Assembly: GCA_037481655.1 (NCBI GenBank)
Contig: JBBFLF010000002.1
Coordinates: forward strand, 65,856-129,855
Source of the DNA: Desulfobaccales bacterium
Lineage (GTDB): Bacteria > Desulfobacterota > Desulfobaccia > Desulfobaccales > 0-14-0-80-60-11
Length of the DNA: 64,000 nt
Direction: 5' to 3'
Of this stretch, positions 1 through 7,665 are shown in pieces. The notes under the pieces are model-generated. The model saw only the letters and a list, made by a program, of their open reading frames with translations. It searched no databases and had not been told where the DNA came from. How positions within the stretch are numbered: the first letter of the stretch is position 1; each line of letters opens with the position of its first letter. Position numbers and translations under genes: made by a program.

Positions 1-1
1 G

Positions 2-895
2 AAAACCCTGTTGCGCCGCCGGCTGCATCAGGAGGCGGTCCCGGGGTGGCTCAGGGCGTATCCGGAGGCGACGGCCTTCTTCCACCGGCTGTCCGGGGCG
101 GGACTCAGCGCCTTGGTCCTGGAAAAATGGCTGGCCCAGGTCCGCCGGCTCCTGAACGGCCATCGGGGTCCAGAGAAGGAGAGCCAGGTGGCGCTTCGGG
201 CGCTGATGCACCTCTTGCCGGTCGGTCTGCCGGCAAGGTCCGAGAAAGGCTGCCCCCGGCGCATGGTGCTGGTGGGGGCAAGCGGCGTGGGCAAGACCAC
301 CACCCTGGCCAAATTGGCCATCAAGGCCGCCTTGGTGGAGGGCAGACGGGTGGGCCTCATCTCCCTGGATCATGAGCGGTTGGGGGCGGTGGAGCAGTTG
401 GCCGGCTTTGCCCGCCTGGCCGGTCTCCCCTGCCTGTCGGCCACCGGTCGGGAAGAATTGCTCCAGTGCCTGGAAAGCCTGACCCATTGCCAGGACATCT
501 TCATTGACACCCCCGGCTTCAATCCCTGCCGCCCAGGCCTGGGGGAGCATCTCCGGCACCTGCTGGGGGACCTGCCGGTGGAATGCCATCTGCTGCTGCC
601 CGCTCCGGCCTCCGAAAGCCATCTGGCCCTGACCCTGCAGGCTTTCGGAGCCCTGCCGCTGGCCTCGGTTCTCTTGAGCAAGGTGGATGAAACTGAGGAT
701 ATGGCGGGGTGCATCAACCAGCTCTGCCTAAGTGGGCTTTCGGTCTCATACCTCACCACCGGTCCCCGGGTCCCGGAGGATGTGGAGGCCGCCACCGCTG
801 CCCGCTTAGCCTCACTGATCCTGGCCTCCCGGCGGCCGGAACCGGTTGTGGCCGCCGCCACCCTCTTAGGAGAGGTCGCCTTGCATGCAGACTAA
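2..895 (+). CDS. flhF: Flagellar biosynthesis GTPase FlhF, 5' end cut by window edge
   Basis: SRP54-type GTPase that places the polar flagellum and recruits early basal-body proteins at the inner membrane. The frame is open to the window edge, so the N-terminal part is missing. Counting from codon 11, the P-loop GASGVGKT lies at residues 89-96, followed by the NG-domain magnesium-site region and a DTPG motif near residue 166; an SKVDE stretch stands where the TKLDE motif normally is. The C-terminus shows the usual short tail. The stop overlaps the start of flhG by 11 bases, indicating translational coupling, and fliA follows, the classic flhF-flhG-fliA order. Family assignment is firm from motifs plus neighbours; only the true start is unseen. 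Confidence 0.93.
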   Translation, partial: KTLLRRRLHQEAVPGWLRAYPEATAFFHRLSGAGLSALVLEKWLAQVRRLLNGHRGPEKESQVALRALMHLLPVGLPARSEKGCPRRMVLVGASGVGKTTTLAKLAIKAALVEGRRVGLISLDHERLGAVEQLAGFARLAGLPCLSATGREELLQCLESLTHCQDIFIDTPGFNPCRPGLGEHLRHLLGDLPVECHLLLPAPASESHLALTLQAFGALPLASVLLSKVDETEDMAGCINQLCLSGLSVSYLTTGPRVPEDVEAATAARLASLILASRRPEPVVAAATLLGEVALHAD

Positions 896-1748
896 CAAGG
901 CTAAAAAGACGCTCTCTGTGGCCATGTGGATGCCGCCTATCCCCCGGGTCATTGCCGTCACCTCCGGGAAGGGGGGGGTGGGCAAATCCAACCTAGTGGT
1001 CAATCTCGGGCTGGCCCTGGCCCGCCAAGGCCTTAAGGTCCTCCTCATCGACGCCGATCTGGGGTTGGGGAATCTGGACATCCTCCTGGGCCTGACCCCC
1101 CACTTCACCATTCACGATGTATTGGCCCGGCGCAAAGCCCTGGCGGAAGTCGTGGTGCACGGACCCGAGGGCCTGCGCATCCTGCCCGCCTCCTCAGGGA
1201 TACCGGAAATGGCCGATCTGGAGCCGCACCAGAAACTCTTCCTCCTCCATGAGCTGGACAATTTGGGGGAGGATCTGGATGCGGTGCTCATCGACACCGG
1301 TGCGGGCATCTCCCGCAATGTGCTCTTCTTCAACCTTGCGGCCCAGGAGATCCTGGTGGTGGCCACCGGGGAGCCCACCTCCATCACCGATGCCTATGCC
1401 CTGATGAAAGTATTGGCCCTCCAGCATGGGGAGCGGCGCTTCCGCTTGGTGGTCAACGGGGTCCCCCATCCTGAAGACGGCCAGGTGGTTTACCGCACCC
1501 TGCTCAAAGTCACCGAGCGCTTCCTGGGCGAGGACATCGCCCTGGATTATCTGGGGGTTATCCCCCACGATGAGGCCATCGGCCGGGCGGTCCTGAAACA
1601 GCAGCCGGTGCTGCAGATTTATCCCAAAGCCAAGGTCAGCCGCTGGATCACCGAGCTGGCCGCCCGGCTGTGGGCTTCCAGTCCGCCCGCGGTTTCTCTC
1701 AGCAACGTGAAATTCTTCTGGCAACGGTTGGCACAGACGCCGATATGA
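885..1748 (+). CDS. flhG: Flagellar number regulator FlhG (MinD/ParA-family ATPase)
   Basis: A 287-residue MinD-like ATPase that stimulates FlhF GTPase activity and limits flagellar number. The deviant Walker A motif SGKGGVGKS spans residues 27-35, with both signature lysines, and an IDADLGLGNLD segment follows near residues 55-65 (Walker A' region). The start ATG lies inside the flhF 3' end, an 11-base overlap. The C-terminal membrane-targeting helix typical of MinD is not obvious; instead the tail is Trp/Phe-rich. The N-terminal segment before the P-loop is about 20 residues, matching FlhG better than MinD, which starts almost at the P-loop. The gene is followed 13 bases later by fliA. Confidence 0.93.
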   Translation: MQTNKAKKTLSVAMWMPPIPRVIAVTSGKGGVGKSNLVVNLGLALARQGLKVLLIDADLGLGNLDILLGLTPHFTIHDVLARRKALAEVVVHGPEGLRILPASSGIPEMADLEPHQKLFLLHELDNLGEDLDAVLIDTGAGISRNVLFFNLAAQEILVVATGEPTSITDAYALMKVLALQHGERRFRLVVNGVPHPEDGQVVYRTLLKVTERFLGEDIALDYLGVIPHDEAIGRAVLKQQPVLQIYPKAKVSRWITELAARLWASSPPAVSLSNVKFFWQRLAQTPI

Positions 1749-1761
1749 GGGTCAGGGACTG

Positions 1762-2562
1762 ATGAAGAAACAACAGTTGGCGCAGGTGCAGACGGGTGTT
1801 GGGCCGGAGCAGTGGCCGGAAGTGGTGGATGCCGCCTGGCAGGAGCAGATGGTCGTCCAGTATGCCCCCCTCATTAAATATATTGCCGGGCGCTTGGCCC
1901 TCCGGCTCCCCTCTCACATTTCCATGGACGACCTCATCAGCTCGGGGATCATCGGCCTCATCGATGCCATCCACAAATTTGATCCCAGCAAGAACATCAG
2001 TTTCAAAACCTATGCGGAATTTCGCATCAAAGGGGCCATCCTGGACGAACTGCGCAGCCTGGATTGGATTCCCCGCTCCGTGCGAAAGAAATCCCACCTT
2101 TTGGAAAAGGCCTGCGCCGAGTTGGAACGCCATCTGGGCCGGCCGCCGGAGCCCGAGGAGATCTCCCAGGCCCTGGGTCTGGAGCTGGAAGAGTTTTACC
2201 AGCTTCTGGATGAGACCAAGGCGGTATCCCTGGTGGAGCTGGAGGGCCTCTGGCGGGGCCACCGGGCTGCGCCGGAGCTCTCCGAGAGCGAGATCACCGA
2301 AATTCTCCAGGACGACAACGCCCGGGATCCCTTCCTGGCGCTCCATTTTTCCGAATTGCAGGACATCATGGTGCAGGCCATCGATTCCCTGCCGGACAAA
2401 GAAAAGCTGCTGATTTCCCTCTATTATTATGAAGAGCTCACCATGAAGGAAATCGGGGAGATCATGGGCTACACCGAATCCCGCATCTCCCAGCTGCATA
2501 CCCAGGCCATGGTGCGGCTGCGGGCCAAGCTCCGGGAAGCCCTGCAGCAGGGGGGGAAGTGA
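1762..2562 (+). CDS. fliA: RNA polymerase sigma factor for flagellar genes (sigma-28, FliA)
   Basis: A 266-residue sigma-70-family factor of the FliA/WhiG group that directs RNA polymerase to late flagellar and chemotaxis promoters. Region 2 runs from about residue 30 to 100 and includes the DDLISSGIIGLIDAIHKFDP stretch and the FKTYAEFRIKGAILDELRS core-binding/-10 segment; region 3 includes the DWIPRSVR motif; region 4 near residues 205-255 holds the -35 helix-turn-helix (YYEELTMKEIGEIMGYTESRISQ). No region 1.1 is present, as expected. It follows flhG closely and its stop overlaps the next start by a base, so all four genes are probably one transcript. The anti-sigma FlgM gene is not visible nearby. 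Confidence 0.95.
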   Translation: MKKQQLAQVQTGVGPEQWPEVVDAAWQEQMVVQYAPLIKYIAGRLALRLPSHISMDDLISSGIIGLIDAIHKFDPSKNISFKTYAEFRIKGAILDELRSLDWIPRSVRKKSHLLEKACAELERHLGRPPEPEEISQALGLELEEFYQLLDETKAVSLVELEGLWRGHRAAPELSESEITEILQDDNARDPFLALHFSELQDIMVQAIDSLPDKEKLLISLYYYEELTMKEIGEIMGYTESRISQLHTQAMVRLRAKLREALQQGGK

Positions 2563-2963
2563 TGCGGCGTCTCCTTCTCTTCGGGGCGGTGGTGGGGCTG
2601 ATGCTATCGGGGGTTGGCAATGTGTTGGCGGCCCCAGACCCTCCTCCCCTGGAGGCTCGCCCCTCCGATGGGGAAAATCCCCCGGAGTTCGGCCACCCCC
2701 GGCTGAGCACCCCTTTTTACCTCTTTCGGGAGCGGCCCCGCCAGGTGTGGCTGGAAAGGATCTATCTTTTGGTTTCTGACCCGGAAGGAGAAAAGCTGGC
2801 CCGGCAACTGGAACAACCGGGCCTGCGCGCCGCCATCTATGATGCCTTGCAGCGCAGTCAGGACAATGTGGAAGAAGAGGTCCACCGGGAGCTGGAGCGG
2901 CTCTTGGGGGAAGAGGCCAGCCGCCGGGTGGGTCTCAGCCGGGCTTTTCTCCTCGGTCCCTGA
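2562..2963 (+). CDS. Secreted protein of unknown function in the flagellar operon
   Basis: About 133 residues. A signal peptide is clear: Arg-Arg, a hydrophobic stretch of roughly 15 residues, then NVLAAPD as a likely cleavage site near residue 24. The mature part is Pro-rich at first and then helical and acidic, with a conserved-looking region RQVWLERIYLLVSDPEGEKL. The pattern of a membrane-targeted protein with a C-terminal helical domain beside fliA loosely recalls FliL-like proteins, but this is only an impression. An alternative GTG start lies three bases upstream; the ATG overlapping the fliA TGA was preferred. Translation is probably coupled to fliA. Function is not recognised. Confidence 0.75.
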   Translation: MRRLLLFGAVVGLMLSGVGNVLAAPDPPPLEARPSDGENPPEFGHPRLSTPFYLFRERPRQVWLERIYLLVSDPEGEKLARQLEQPGLRAAIYDALQRSQDNVEEEVHRELERLLGEEASRRVGLSRAFLLGP

Positions 2964-2974
2964 AGGAGGATGCC

Positions 2975-3160
2975 ATGGATGCCGGTGAGGTGCCGAAAAT
3001 TGCCGACCCCCTGATCCTGGAACGCCTGGGGGACTCGCCCGGCCAACGTCAGCCAGGGGAGCAGCGGCCCCGGTCGCCGGGAAGAAGGAGGCCTGGCCAT
3101 GAAGACCCGGGGGAGATCCCGGCGTCCGGACAAGAAGGCAAGGTGGACATCAGGGCCTGA
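2975..3160 (+). CDS. Small charged protein of unknown function, flagellar locus
   Basis: A 61-residue ORF starting 11 bases after the preceding stop. A strong Shine-Dalgarno AAGGAGG at 2963-2969 sits at good spacing before ATG 2975. The protein is very rich in Pro, Arg, Glu and Gly in the middle and ends with EGKVDIRA. Short proteins with disordered middles and a hydrophobic-acidic-hydrophobic tail occur beside fliA in related bacteria, which I recall only in general terms. The good ribosome binding site and operon position argue for a real gene; composition bias of GC-rich DNA argues for caution. Confidence 0.5.
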   Translation: MDAGEVPKIADPLILERLGDSPGQRQPGEQRPRSPGRRRPGHEDPGEIPASGQEGKVDIRA

Positions 3161-3654
3161 ACGAGGCCCACGCCCAGGAGTTGGAAGGTTTCCTCCAAGG
3201 GTCAGGACGGGGGTTGCGGGGAAAGGGTGCATGGCTGCCGACGGCGTGGAAGGAAGAGGTTCGGGACGTCCTTGGCCGGATCTCCCGATTCCCGGCTCTG
3301 TCCCGGGGCCAGAGGGCCTTGGGGGGCCAGGATGCCATACTTCTCTGCCTGTCAGATGGCAGGGCTGGGGTGCTGGGACCTGCCGGGACGAGAACCTTGA
3401 GCCGACAAAAGGAAAATGCCCTCTCGCTGACCTTGTTGGGGCCAGGGGCGGGGCGGCGGGACAATGACGGGAGCCCAATAGGCGAGGCTAGTGGAGGTCT
3501 ATATCCCTTCGGCTGACGGGAAGCCGCAGCGGGGCAATGGAGAGAGGGAAATGGGAGCGCCCTCGGCCCAGTTTTCTTAGGCGGGTCTCTTTAAGATGAA
3601 GATGGGCCCGGGACATTTGGGGAGCACCTTCCCGGAGCAGGGAGGTGAGACAAG
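3161..3654. other. 494-base gap without a convincing gene
   Basis: Several overlapping frames are open here in both directions, but they are compositionally biased and lack ribosome binding sites. No tRNA-like or terminator hairpin with a T-tract was found. The last 60 bases contain an AT-leaning segment (TTTTCTTAGG...TTTAAGATG) that may hold the promoter of the next gene, without clear -35/-10 boxes. Confidence 0.5.
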
Positions 3655-4089
3655 ATGACACACCTGGAATATTGGCTCTGGGGGCAAATCGCCCTGGAGG
3701 CCGTGCTGGTGGGGGTGGTGGCCTGGTATCTGCTGCGACTGCGCCACTTGAGCCGGTCCCTCAGCGGCCTCTCGGGGCCGGATAACCCCGCTGTGGCTGC
3801 CGTGGCGGCGCTGGAGCAGCGACTGACGGGAGTGGAACACCGGATATCTCAATTGGAGGCGGCCGCCCAGGGCCCGGAGGATCGGCTCCTGGCACCCTCG
3901 GAGGCTTCGGGAGGCTGGCCAGCCGGTGCACGGAGGTCACCCGAGCCGGGTAGCGGCGCCAGCTTGCGGGCCCAAGTGGAGGAGCTTTCCCGCCAGGGCC
4001 TGCGGCCGGAGGAGATCGCCCAGCGCCTGGGCCTGCGGCCGGCCGAGGTCAAGGTGGCTTTGGAACTGGCCCGATTGCGTCCTGCCTGA
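3655..4089 (+). CDS. Membrane-anchored coiled-coil protein with C-terminal HTH-like segment (DUF2802/DUF6115-like)
   Basis: A 144-residue protein with one N-terminal membrane helix (about residues 10-28), a heptad-like segment (AALEQRLTGVEHRISQLEAA, about 62-81), a low-complexity linker, and a C-terminal segment with the pattern GLRPEEIAQRLGLRPAEVKVALEL, which resembles a small helix-turn-helix. This architecture is shared by uncharacterised proteins found near flagellar and chemotaxis genes of proteobacteria. The ribosome binding site GGGAGGTGAG precedes ATG 3655. It is separated from the flhF-fliA operon by about 500 bases, so it may have its own promoter. The exact function is unknown. Confidence 0.75.
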   Translation: MTHLEYWLWGQIALEAVLVGVVAWYLLRLRHLSRSLSGLSGPDNPAVAAVAALEQRLTGVEHRISQLEAAAQGPEDRLLAPSEASGGWPAGARRSPEPGSGASLRAQVEELSRQGLRPEEIAQRLGLRPAEVKVALELARLRPA

Positions 4090-4615
4090 GGAGGTCCGGG
4101 GGCCTAAGAAATTCCCCGCCGGCAGGGAGTTGACCCCAAAAACCTGGCCGCCTCCGTCATAAAGAAGAAGGGTGGAATCTCATCGGAAAAGGTAAGAAGC
4201 ATGGTTGGGGCTGCCGGGTCCCCTCCCATTAATCCACCCCCTGTTAAGCTTTTGTTTCACCCATTACACTATTAAGGGACTGTGGCAGATAGCTTTGAGG
4301 GCCAGGGGCCGTGGATCTTTGGCCCTGCTCCCAGCCTCACTTTGTCAATCCCAAAATTTTATTAACGCCATCGAGGCCTTGATCTGAATGCCCAAAACCC
4401 AGGTTGAGGAAAGGGCGGGGGCACTGACCCCCGACTCTCCCCTCAAAAATAACTTTCGCACCGGTCCCTTTGGCTCCCGCAGGTGATATCCGCCTGGACT
4501 TGGGCTCCCCCAAGGCTGGCGGGGGTGGCCTTTTTTGGGCTTGTCCCGGGAGCCTCAGGGCGCGATAGTGCGGGAAAACTTTTCCGGCTGAATTCAGGAA
4601 GGGAAGCAAGCCGCG
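4090..4615. other. 526-base intergenic region upstream of ade, nothing definite
   Basis: Mixed composition with AT-richer patches at 4235-4280 and 4345-4385. A short hairpin with five-base G/C arms sits near 4410-4432 without a T-tract. Possible hexamers occur around 4250-4275, but none has both good -35 and -10 boxes. No tRNA, riboswitch or ORF with a ribosome binding site was recognised; purine riboswitch core bases were looked for and not seen. Confidence 0.5.
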
Positions 4616-6334
4616 ATGGACTTGCAAGACTGGCGGCGGCGGCTGACGGTGGCGAAGGGGGAGGCCCCGGCGGACCTGGTGCTCACCGGTGGCCGGGTGG
4701 CCAACGTCTTCACCGGGGAGTGGCTGACGGCGGAGGTGGCCTTGGTGGACGGTGTGGTGGCCGGGCTGGGGGAGGGCTACCCCGGCCCCAGGCTGGACCT
4801 GGAGGGCAGCTATCTTCTCCCCGGCTTCATCGATGGGCACCTTCACCTGGAAAGCAGCCTCCTCACCCCCCGGGAGCTGGCCCGGGCCCTTTTGCCCTGG
4901 GGCACCACCGCGGTGGTGGCCGACCCCCATGAAATCGCCAATGTCTGGGGCACGGCGGGCCTGGAGTATCTTCTGGCTGCCAGCGAGGGCCTGCCCCTGG
5001 ACTTTTTCTTCCTGCTGCCTTCGTGTGTGCCGGCCTCCCCCCTGGAGTCCGCCGGGGCCCGGCTGGAGGCGCCGGACCTAGCGCCCTATTGCGGCCATCC
5101 CCGGGTGCTGGGGCTGGCGGAGGTGATGAATTTCCCCGGGGTGCTGGCCGGCGATGCCAAACTTTTGGCCAAGTTGAGCCTCTTTCCTGAAGGCCCGGTG
5201 GACGGCCACGCTCCGAGCCTTTCTGGTAAGGCCCTGCAGGCCTACCGCCTGGCCGGCATCGCCTCGGACCACGAAAGCACCACCGCCCAGGAAGCCCGGG
5301 AGAAGCTCCGGGCCGGATTTTACCTCATGGCCCGGGAAGGCAGCCTGGCCAAAAACCTGGCGGCCCTCCTGCCCGGAGTGCCGCCGGCAGCCTGGCGCCG
5401 GGTCATGGTGGTCACCGATGACTGCCACCCCCTGGACCTGGAGGAAGGCCATCTCAACCGGCGGCTGGCCCGCCTGGTGGAGCTGGGTCTGGACCCCCTC
5501 TTGGCCGTGACCCTGGCGACCCTCAACCCCGCCGAATATTTCCGCCTCCGGGACCGGGGCGCCATTGCCCCGGGCTTCCGGGCCGACCTGGTGGCGGTGG
5601 AGGATCTCAGGGATTTCCGGGTGCGGCTGGTTCTCAAGGACGGCCGTCCCGTGGTTCAGGAGGGAAACCTGACTGAGGAGCTGCCGGAGCCGACCGCCCC
5701 TCCGCCGTCCCGGGGCTTTCAGGTTCAGGGACTCAGCCGGGAGGCCCTGTCGCCCCCGGTGGCCGGGGAGGTGGTGAAGGTCATCGGCCTCATCCCCGGT
5801 CAGCTCCTCACCGACAAGCTGGTGCTGCCCACGCCGGTCAAAGACGGCCGCCTGGCCGCGGACCCTGGCCGGGACCTCCTCAAGCTGGCGGTCATCGAGC
5901 GCCACCACGGCACCGGCAACCTCGGCCTCGGGCTGGTCCAGGGCTTCGGCCTGAAAAACGGAGCCCTGGCGTCCTCGGTGGCCCATGACTCCCACAACCT
6001 GGTGGTGGCGGGGGTGAGCGAGGAGGACATGCTCCTGGCGGCGGAGCACCTTATCCGCCAGGGGGGCGGCCTGGCGGTGGCGGCCGGCGGCCGGATTCTG
6101 GCGGAGCTCCCACTGCCCCTGGCCGGCCTGCTGAGCCCGGCCCCCCTCCCGGAGGTGGCGGCAGCCCTGCGGCGCCTGCACCGGGCCTACCATGACCTGG
6201 GCGGCACCCTGCCGGACCCCTTCATGGCCCTCTCTTTCCTGGCTTTGCCGGTCATCCCGGCCCTGAAGCTCACCGACCTGGGGCTGGTGGATGTGACCCG
6301 TTTCCAGGTGGTGCCTCTTTTCGGGGCGGATTAA
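4616..6334 (+). CDS. ade: Adenine deaminase
   Basis: A 572-residue amidohydrolase that converts adenine to hypoxanthine and ammonia in purine salvage. The metal-binding DGHLHLESS lies at residues 74-81, DPHEIANV at 103-110, GLAEVMNFPGV at 166-176, DGHAP at 196-200, the SDHE motif at 217-220 and VTDDCHP near 266; together these identify adenine deaminase rather than dihydroorotase or imidazolonepropionase. The C-terminal domain includes the RHHGTGNLGLG-type motif and an HDSHNLVV segment. Length matches the family (about 570-590). The gene stands alone, with over 500 bases before it. It would feed hypoxanthine to phosphoribosyltransferases, complementing the purine phosphorylase at 37.1 kb. Confidence 0.95.
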   Translation: MDLQDWRRRLTVAKGEAPADLVLTGGRVANVFTGEWLTAEVALVDGVVAGLGEGYPGPRLDLEGSYLLPGFIDGHLHLESSLLTPRELARALLPWGTTAVVADPHEIANVWGTAGLEYLLAASEGLPLDFFFLLPSCVPASPLESAGARLEAPDLAPYCGHPRVLGLAEVMNFPGVLAGDAKLLAKLSLFPEGPVDGHAPSLSGKALQAYRLAGIASDHESTTAQEAREKLRAGFYLMAREGSLAKNLAALLPGVPPAAWRRVMVVTDDCHPLDLEEGHLNRRLARLVELGLDPLLAVTLATLNPAEYFRLRDRGAIAPGFRADLVAVEDLRDFRVRLVLKDGRPVVQEGNLTEELPEPTAPPPSRGFQVQGLSREALSPPVAGEVVKVIGLIPGQLLTDKLVLPTPVKDGRLAADPGRDLLKLAVIERHHGTGNLGLGLVQGFGLKNGALASSVAHDSHNLVVAGVSEEDMLLAAEHLIRQGGGLAVAAGGRILAELPLPLAGLLSPAPLPEVAAALRRLHRAYHDLGGTLPDPFMALSFLALPVIPALKLTDLGLVDVTRFQVVPLFGAD

Positions 6335-6347
6335 AAATTTTCTGTTC

Positions 6348-6372
6348 TTGACCGCCGCACTTCTCGTATAAT
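6348..6372 (+). promoter_or_regulatory. Possible sigma-70 promoter (TTGACC / TATAAT, short spacer)
   Basis: TATAAT at 6367-6372 is a perfect -10 box. The TTGACC at 6348-6353 leaves only 13 bases between boxes, too few for a normal sigma-70 promoter; at the usual 17 the -35 would be the poor GTTCTT. The promoter is therefore plausible mainly from its -10 box and its position at the start of a structured non-coding region. Confidence 0.4.
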
Positions 6373-6374
6373 GG

Positions 6375-6608
6375 GATCGGGCAGTCAGGTTCCGGAAGGC
6401 CGCCAGAGGTTGCCTTCCTCCCTCCCCAACTCCGACTTTCTTTAATTATGGCTCACCTTTTCTAGGGGGCCTCAGGAGGTGACAGAGACTCGGGCAAGAC
6501 ATGGCCAAGCTGCTCACCTCCCGGCCCGCCCCGGGAAGCGTAGTTCGTTCCGATCTCAGCCAGTGAGGCGCACTCAATTCAGGGAGAAAGGCGTCCGCCG
6601 GACTTTTT
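6375..6608 (+). ncRNA. Candidate structured RNA or leader, family unknown
   Basis: Starts just after the TATAAT box and ends at a GTCC-GCC-GGAC hairpin followed by five T. Inside, GGAGGTGA (6475-6482) can pair perfectly with TCACCTCC (6514-6521), extended by GGGCC (6467-6471) with GGCCC (6523-6527). The same AGGTGA can instead pair with an upstream TCACCT (6453-6458). Two alternative pairings of one segment are what a switch or attenuator would show. No known riboswitch core was recognised. It could be an independent small RNA or a leader of the Cache-domain gene at 6882. Confidence 0.3.
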
Positions 6609-6881
6609 AATACTTTCCTCCCCAGTTCAAATTTTGCAGGCCACAATGCCGGGATAACCAGAGAGCCGGCCTTGACGACGGCCGCTTTCGGGCGCCCGGT
6701 CGAGGACTTCCAGCCATGAGGGCATCAAGGGCAGTATCCTCCGCCTGGGGCGGGGGTTTACTTCACCGGCCCCGGAGGCCGGGGCCAAGGAGGTGGCGGC
6801 GTCACTGCGTGCCAGGAAGACTGCCTGTGGCCAGGGTCCTGAAGTTTGGCAACGACAACAAGCCGCAAGGAGGAGGTGCCC

Positions 6882-7337
6882 ATGGTTTCCAGACGGGTTG
6901 TGGTATGGCTGACCCTGCTCTGCTTTCTCACCGTTCCCGTCCTGGCGCTGGCCCAGGCTAAGCCCGAGGACGCCCAGGCTTGGGTGAAAAAGGGGATCGA
7001 ATTTTACAAAGCCAACGGCAAAGACAAAGCTCTGGCGGCCTTCAGCGACCCCAAAGGGGAATTCATGAAGGGCGACCTCTACATCTACGTCCTGGACCTG
7101 AACGGCAAGATGCTGGCCCACCCCAAAGCCGAGCTGGTGGGGAAGGATTTCATGGTGGTCAAAGATGCGGACGGCAAAACCTTTGCCGTGGACATCGTCA
7201 AAACCGCCAAGGAGAAGGGCAGCGGTTGGGTGGACTATAAGTGGGAAAACCCCGCCACCAAGGCTGTGGACCCCAAAACCGTGTACTTTGAGAAGGTGGA
7301 CGACCTGATCATCTGCAGCGGTGCTTACAAGAAGTAA
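6882..7337 (+). CDS. Secreted single-Cache domain protein
   Basis: A 151-residue protein with a signal peptide (VSRR, hydrophobic stretch, cleavage after LALA near residue 24). The rest is one Cache-type sensor fold: a helix with KGIEFYKANGKDKALAAF, then DLYIYVLDLNGKMLAHP, a GKDFMVVKDADG turn, and a final strand with a WVDYKW motif, all typical of the sCache_2 family. Such domains usually form the periplasmic ligand-binding part of chemoreceptors and kinases; here it is free-standing with no membrane or output domain. The start was chosen at ATG 6882 after AAGGAGGAGG; an upstream TTG (6846) lacks this. A strong terminator follows, so the gene is probably monocistronic. Confidence 0.88.
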   Translation: MVSRRVVVWLTLLCFLTVPVLALAQAKPEDAQAWVKKGIEFYKANGKDKALAAFSDPKGEFMKGDLYIYVLDLNGKMLAHPKAELVGKDFMVVKDADGKTFAVDIVKTAKEKGSGWVDYKWENPATKAVDPKTVYFEKVDDLIICSGAYKK

Positions 7338-7348
7338 GACTGGTGACA

Positions 7349-7390
7349 GGGGGGCAGGGAGGAGCATGCCCGGCCCCCCTTTGTCTTTTT
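7349..7390 (+). terminator. Rho-independent terminator after the Cache gene
   Basis: GGGGGGC (7349-7355) pairs with GCCCCCC (7373-7379), with an inner GGG/CCC after one mismatch; the T-rich run TTTGTCTTTTT follows. It lies 12 bases after the stop codon. Confidence 0.85.
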
Positions 7391-7547
7391 CCTGGTTCTC
7401 TAAAATTTTACAGAAAATCAAGGTGTTGGCCTTAACATACCCAAGTCGGGAAAGGATTTTAAGAGGCGGCGGGAGGCCCTGGTCTCCCGGTCTCCCTGCT
7501 CATCCCTAACGCACCGGTCCTAACGCCGGCCACGCGCTGGCAAAGCC

Positions 7548-7586
7548 GGCCAATCGGGCGGCCAGCCCGGTTGGCCTCTTTGTTTT
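7548..7586 (+). terminator. Rho-independent terminator-like hairpin upstream of proS
   Basis: A 12-bp stem (7548-7559 with 7565-7576, one T-G pair) has a five-base loop and is followed by TCTTTGTTTT. It lies about 80 bases before proS and upstream of the proS promoter, about 160 bases after the terminator of the Cache gene. It might end read-through or a short transcript starting in the preceding AT-rich patch (7395-7450). Confidence 0.65.
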
Positions 7587-7616
7587 CGGATTCCGGCCCC
7601 CAGGCCCCCGCCGGCT

Positions 7617-7644
7617 TTGACGCCCCGGCGGGATTTGATAAAAT
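7617..7644 (+). promoter_or_regulatory. Sigma-70 promoter for proS-rel
   Basis: TTGACG at 7617-7622 and TAAAAT at 7639-7644 are separated by 16 bases. The expected start of transcription is about 15 bases before the ATG of proS, with GGGGAGGAAGG between. Confidence 0.65.
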
Positions 7645-7665
7645 AACCCGGGGAGGAAGGTATTG

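Larger units (their letters stand above)
6335..6881. other. 547-base non-coding region with promoter-like box and hairpins
   Basis: Holds a perfect TATAAT at 6367-6372, two mutually exclusive pairings in 6453-6527, a weak terminator-like hairpin at 6593-6608, and a perfect G/C hairpin (8-bp arms, AGG loop) at about 6768-6787. No ORF here has a ribosome binding site. See the separate ncRNA entry. Confidence 0.6.

Noticed and set aside
6382-6405. SRP RNA-like core (GTCAGGTTCCGGAAGG)
   Set aside because: The GGAA loop and GTCAGG are suggestive, but the matching asymmetric-loop bases and the long 5' and 3' arms of SRP RNA are absent.
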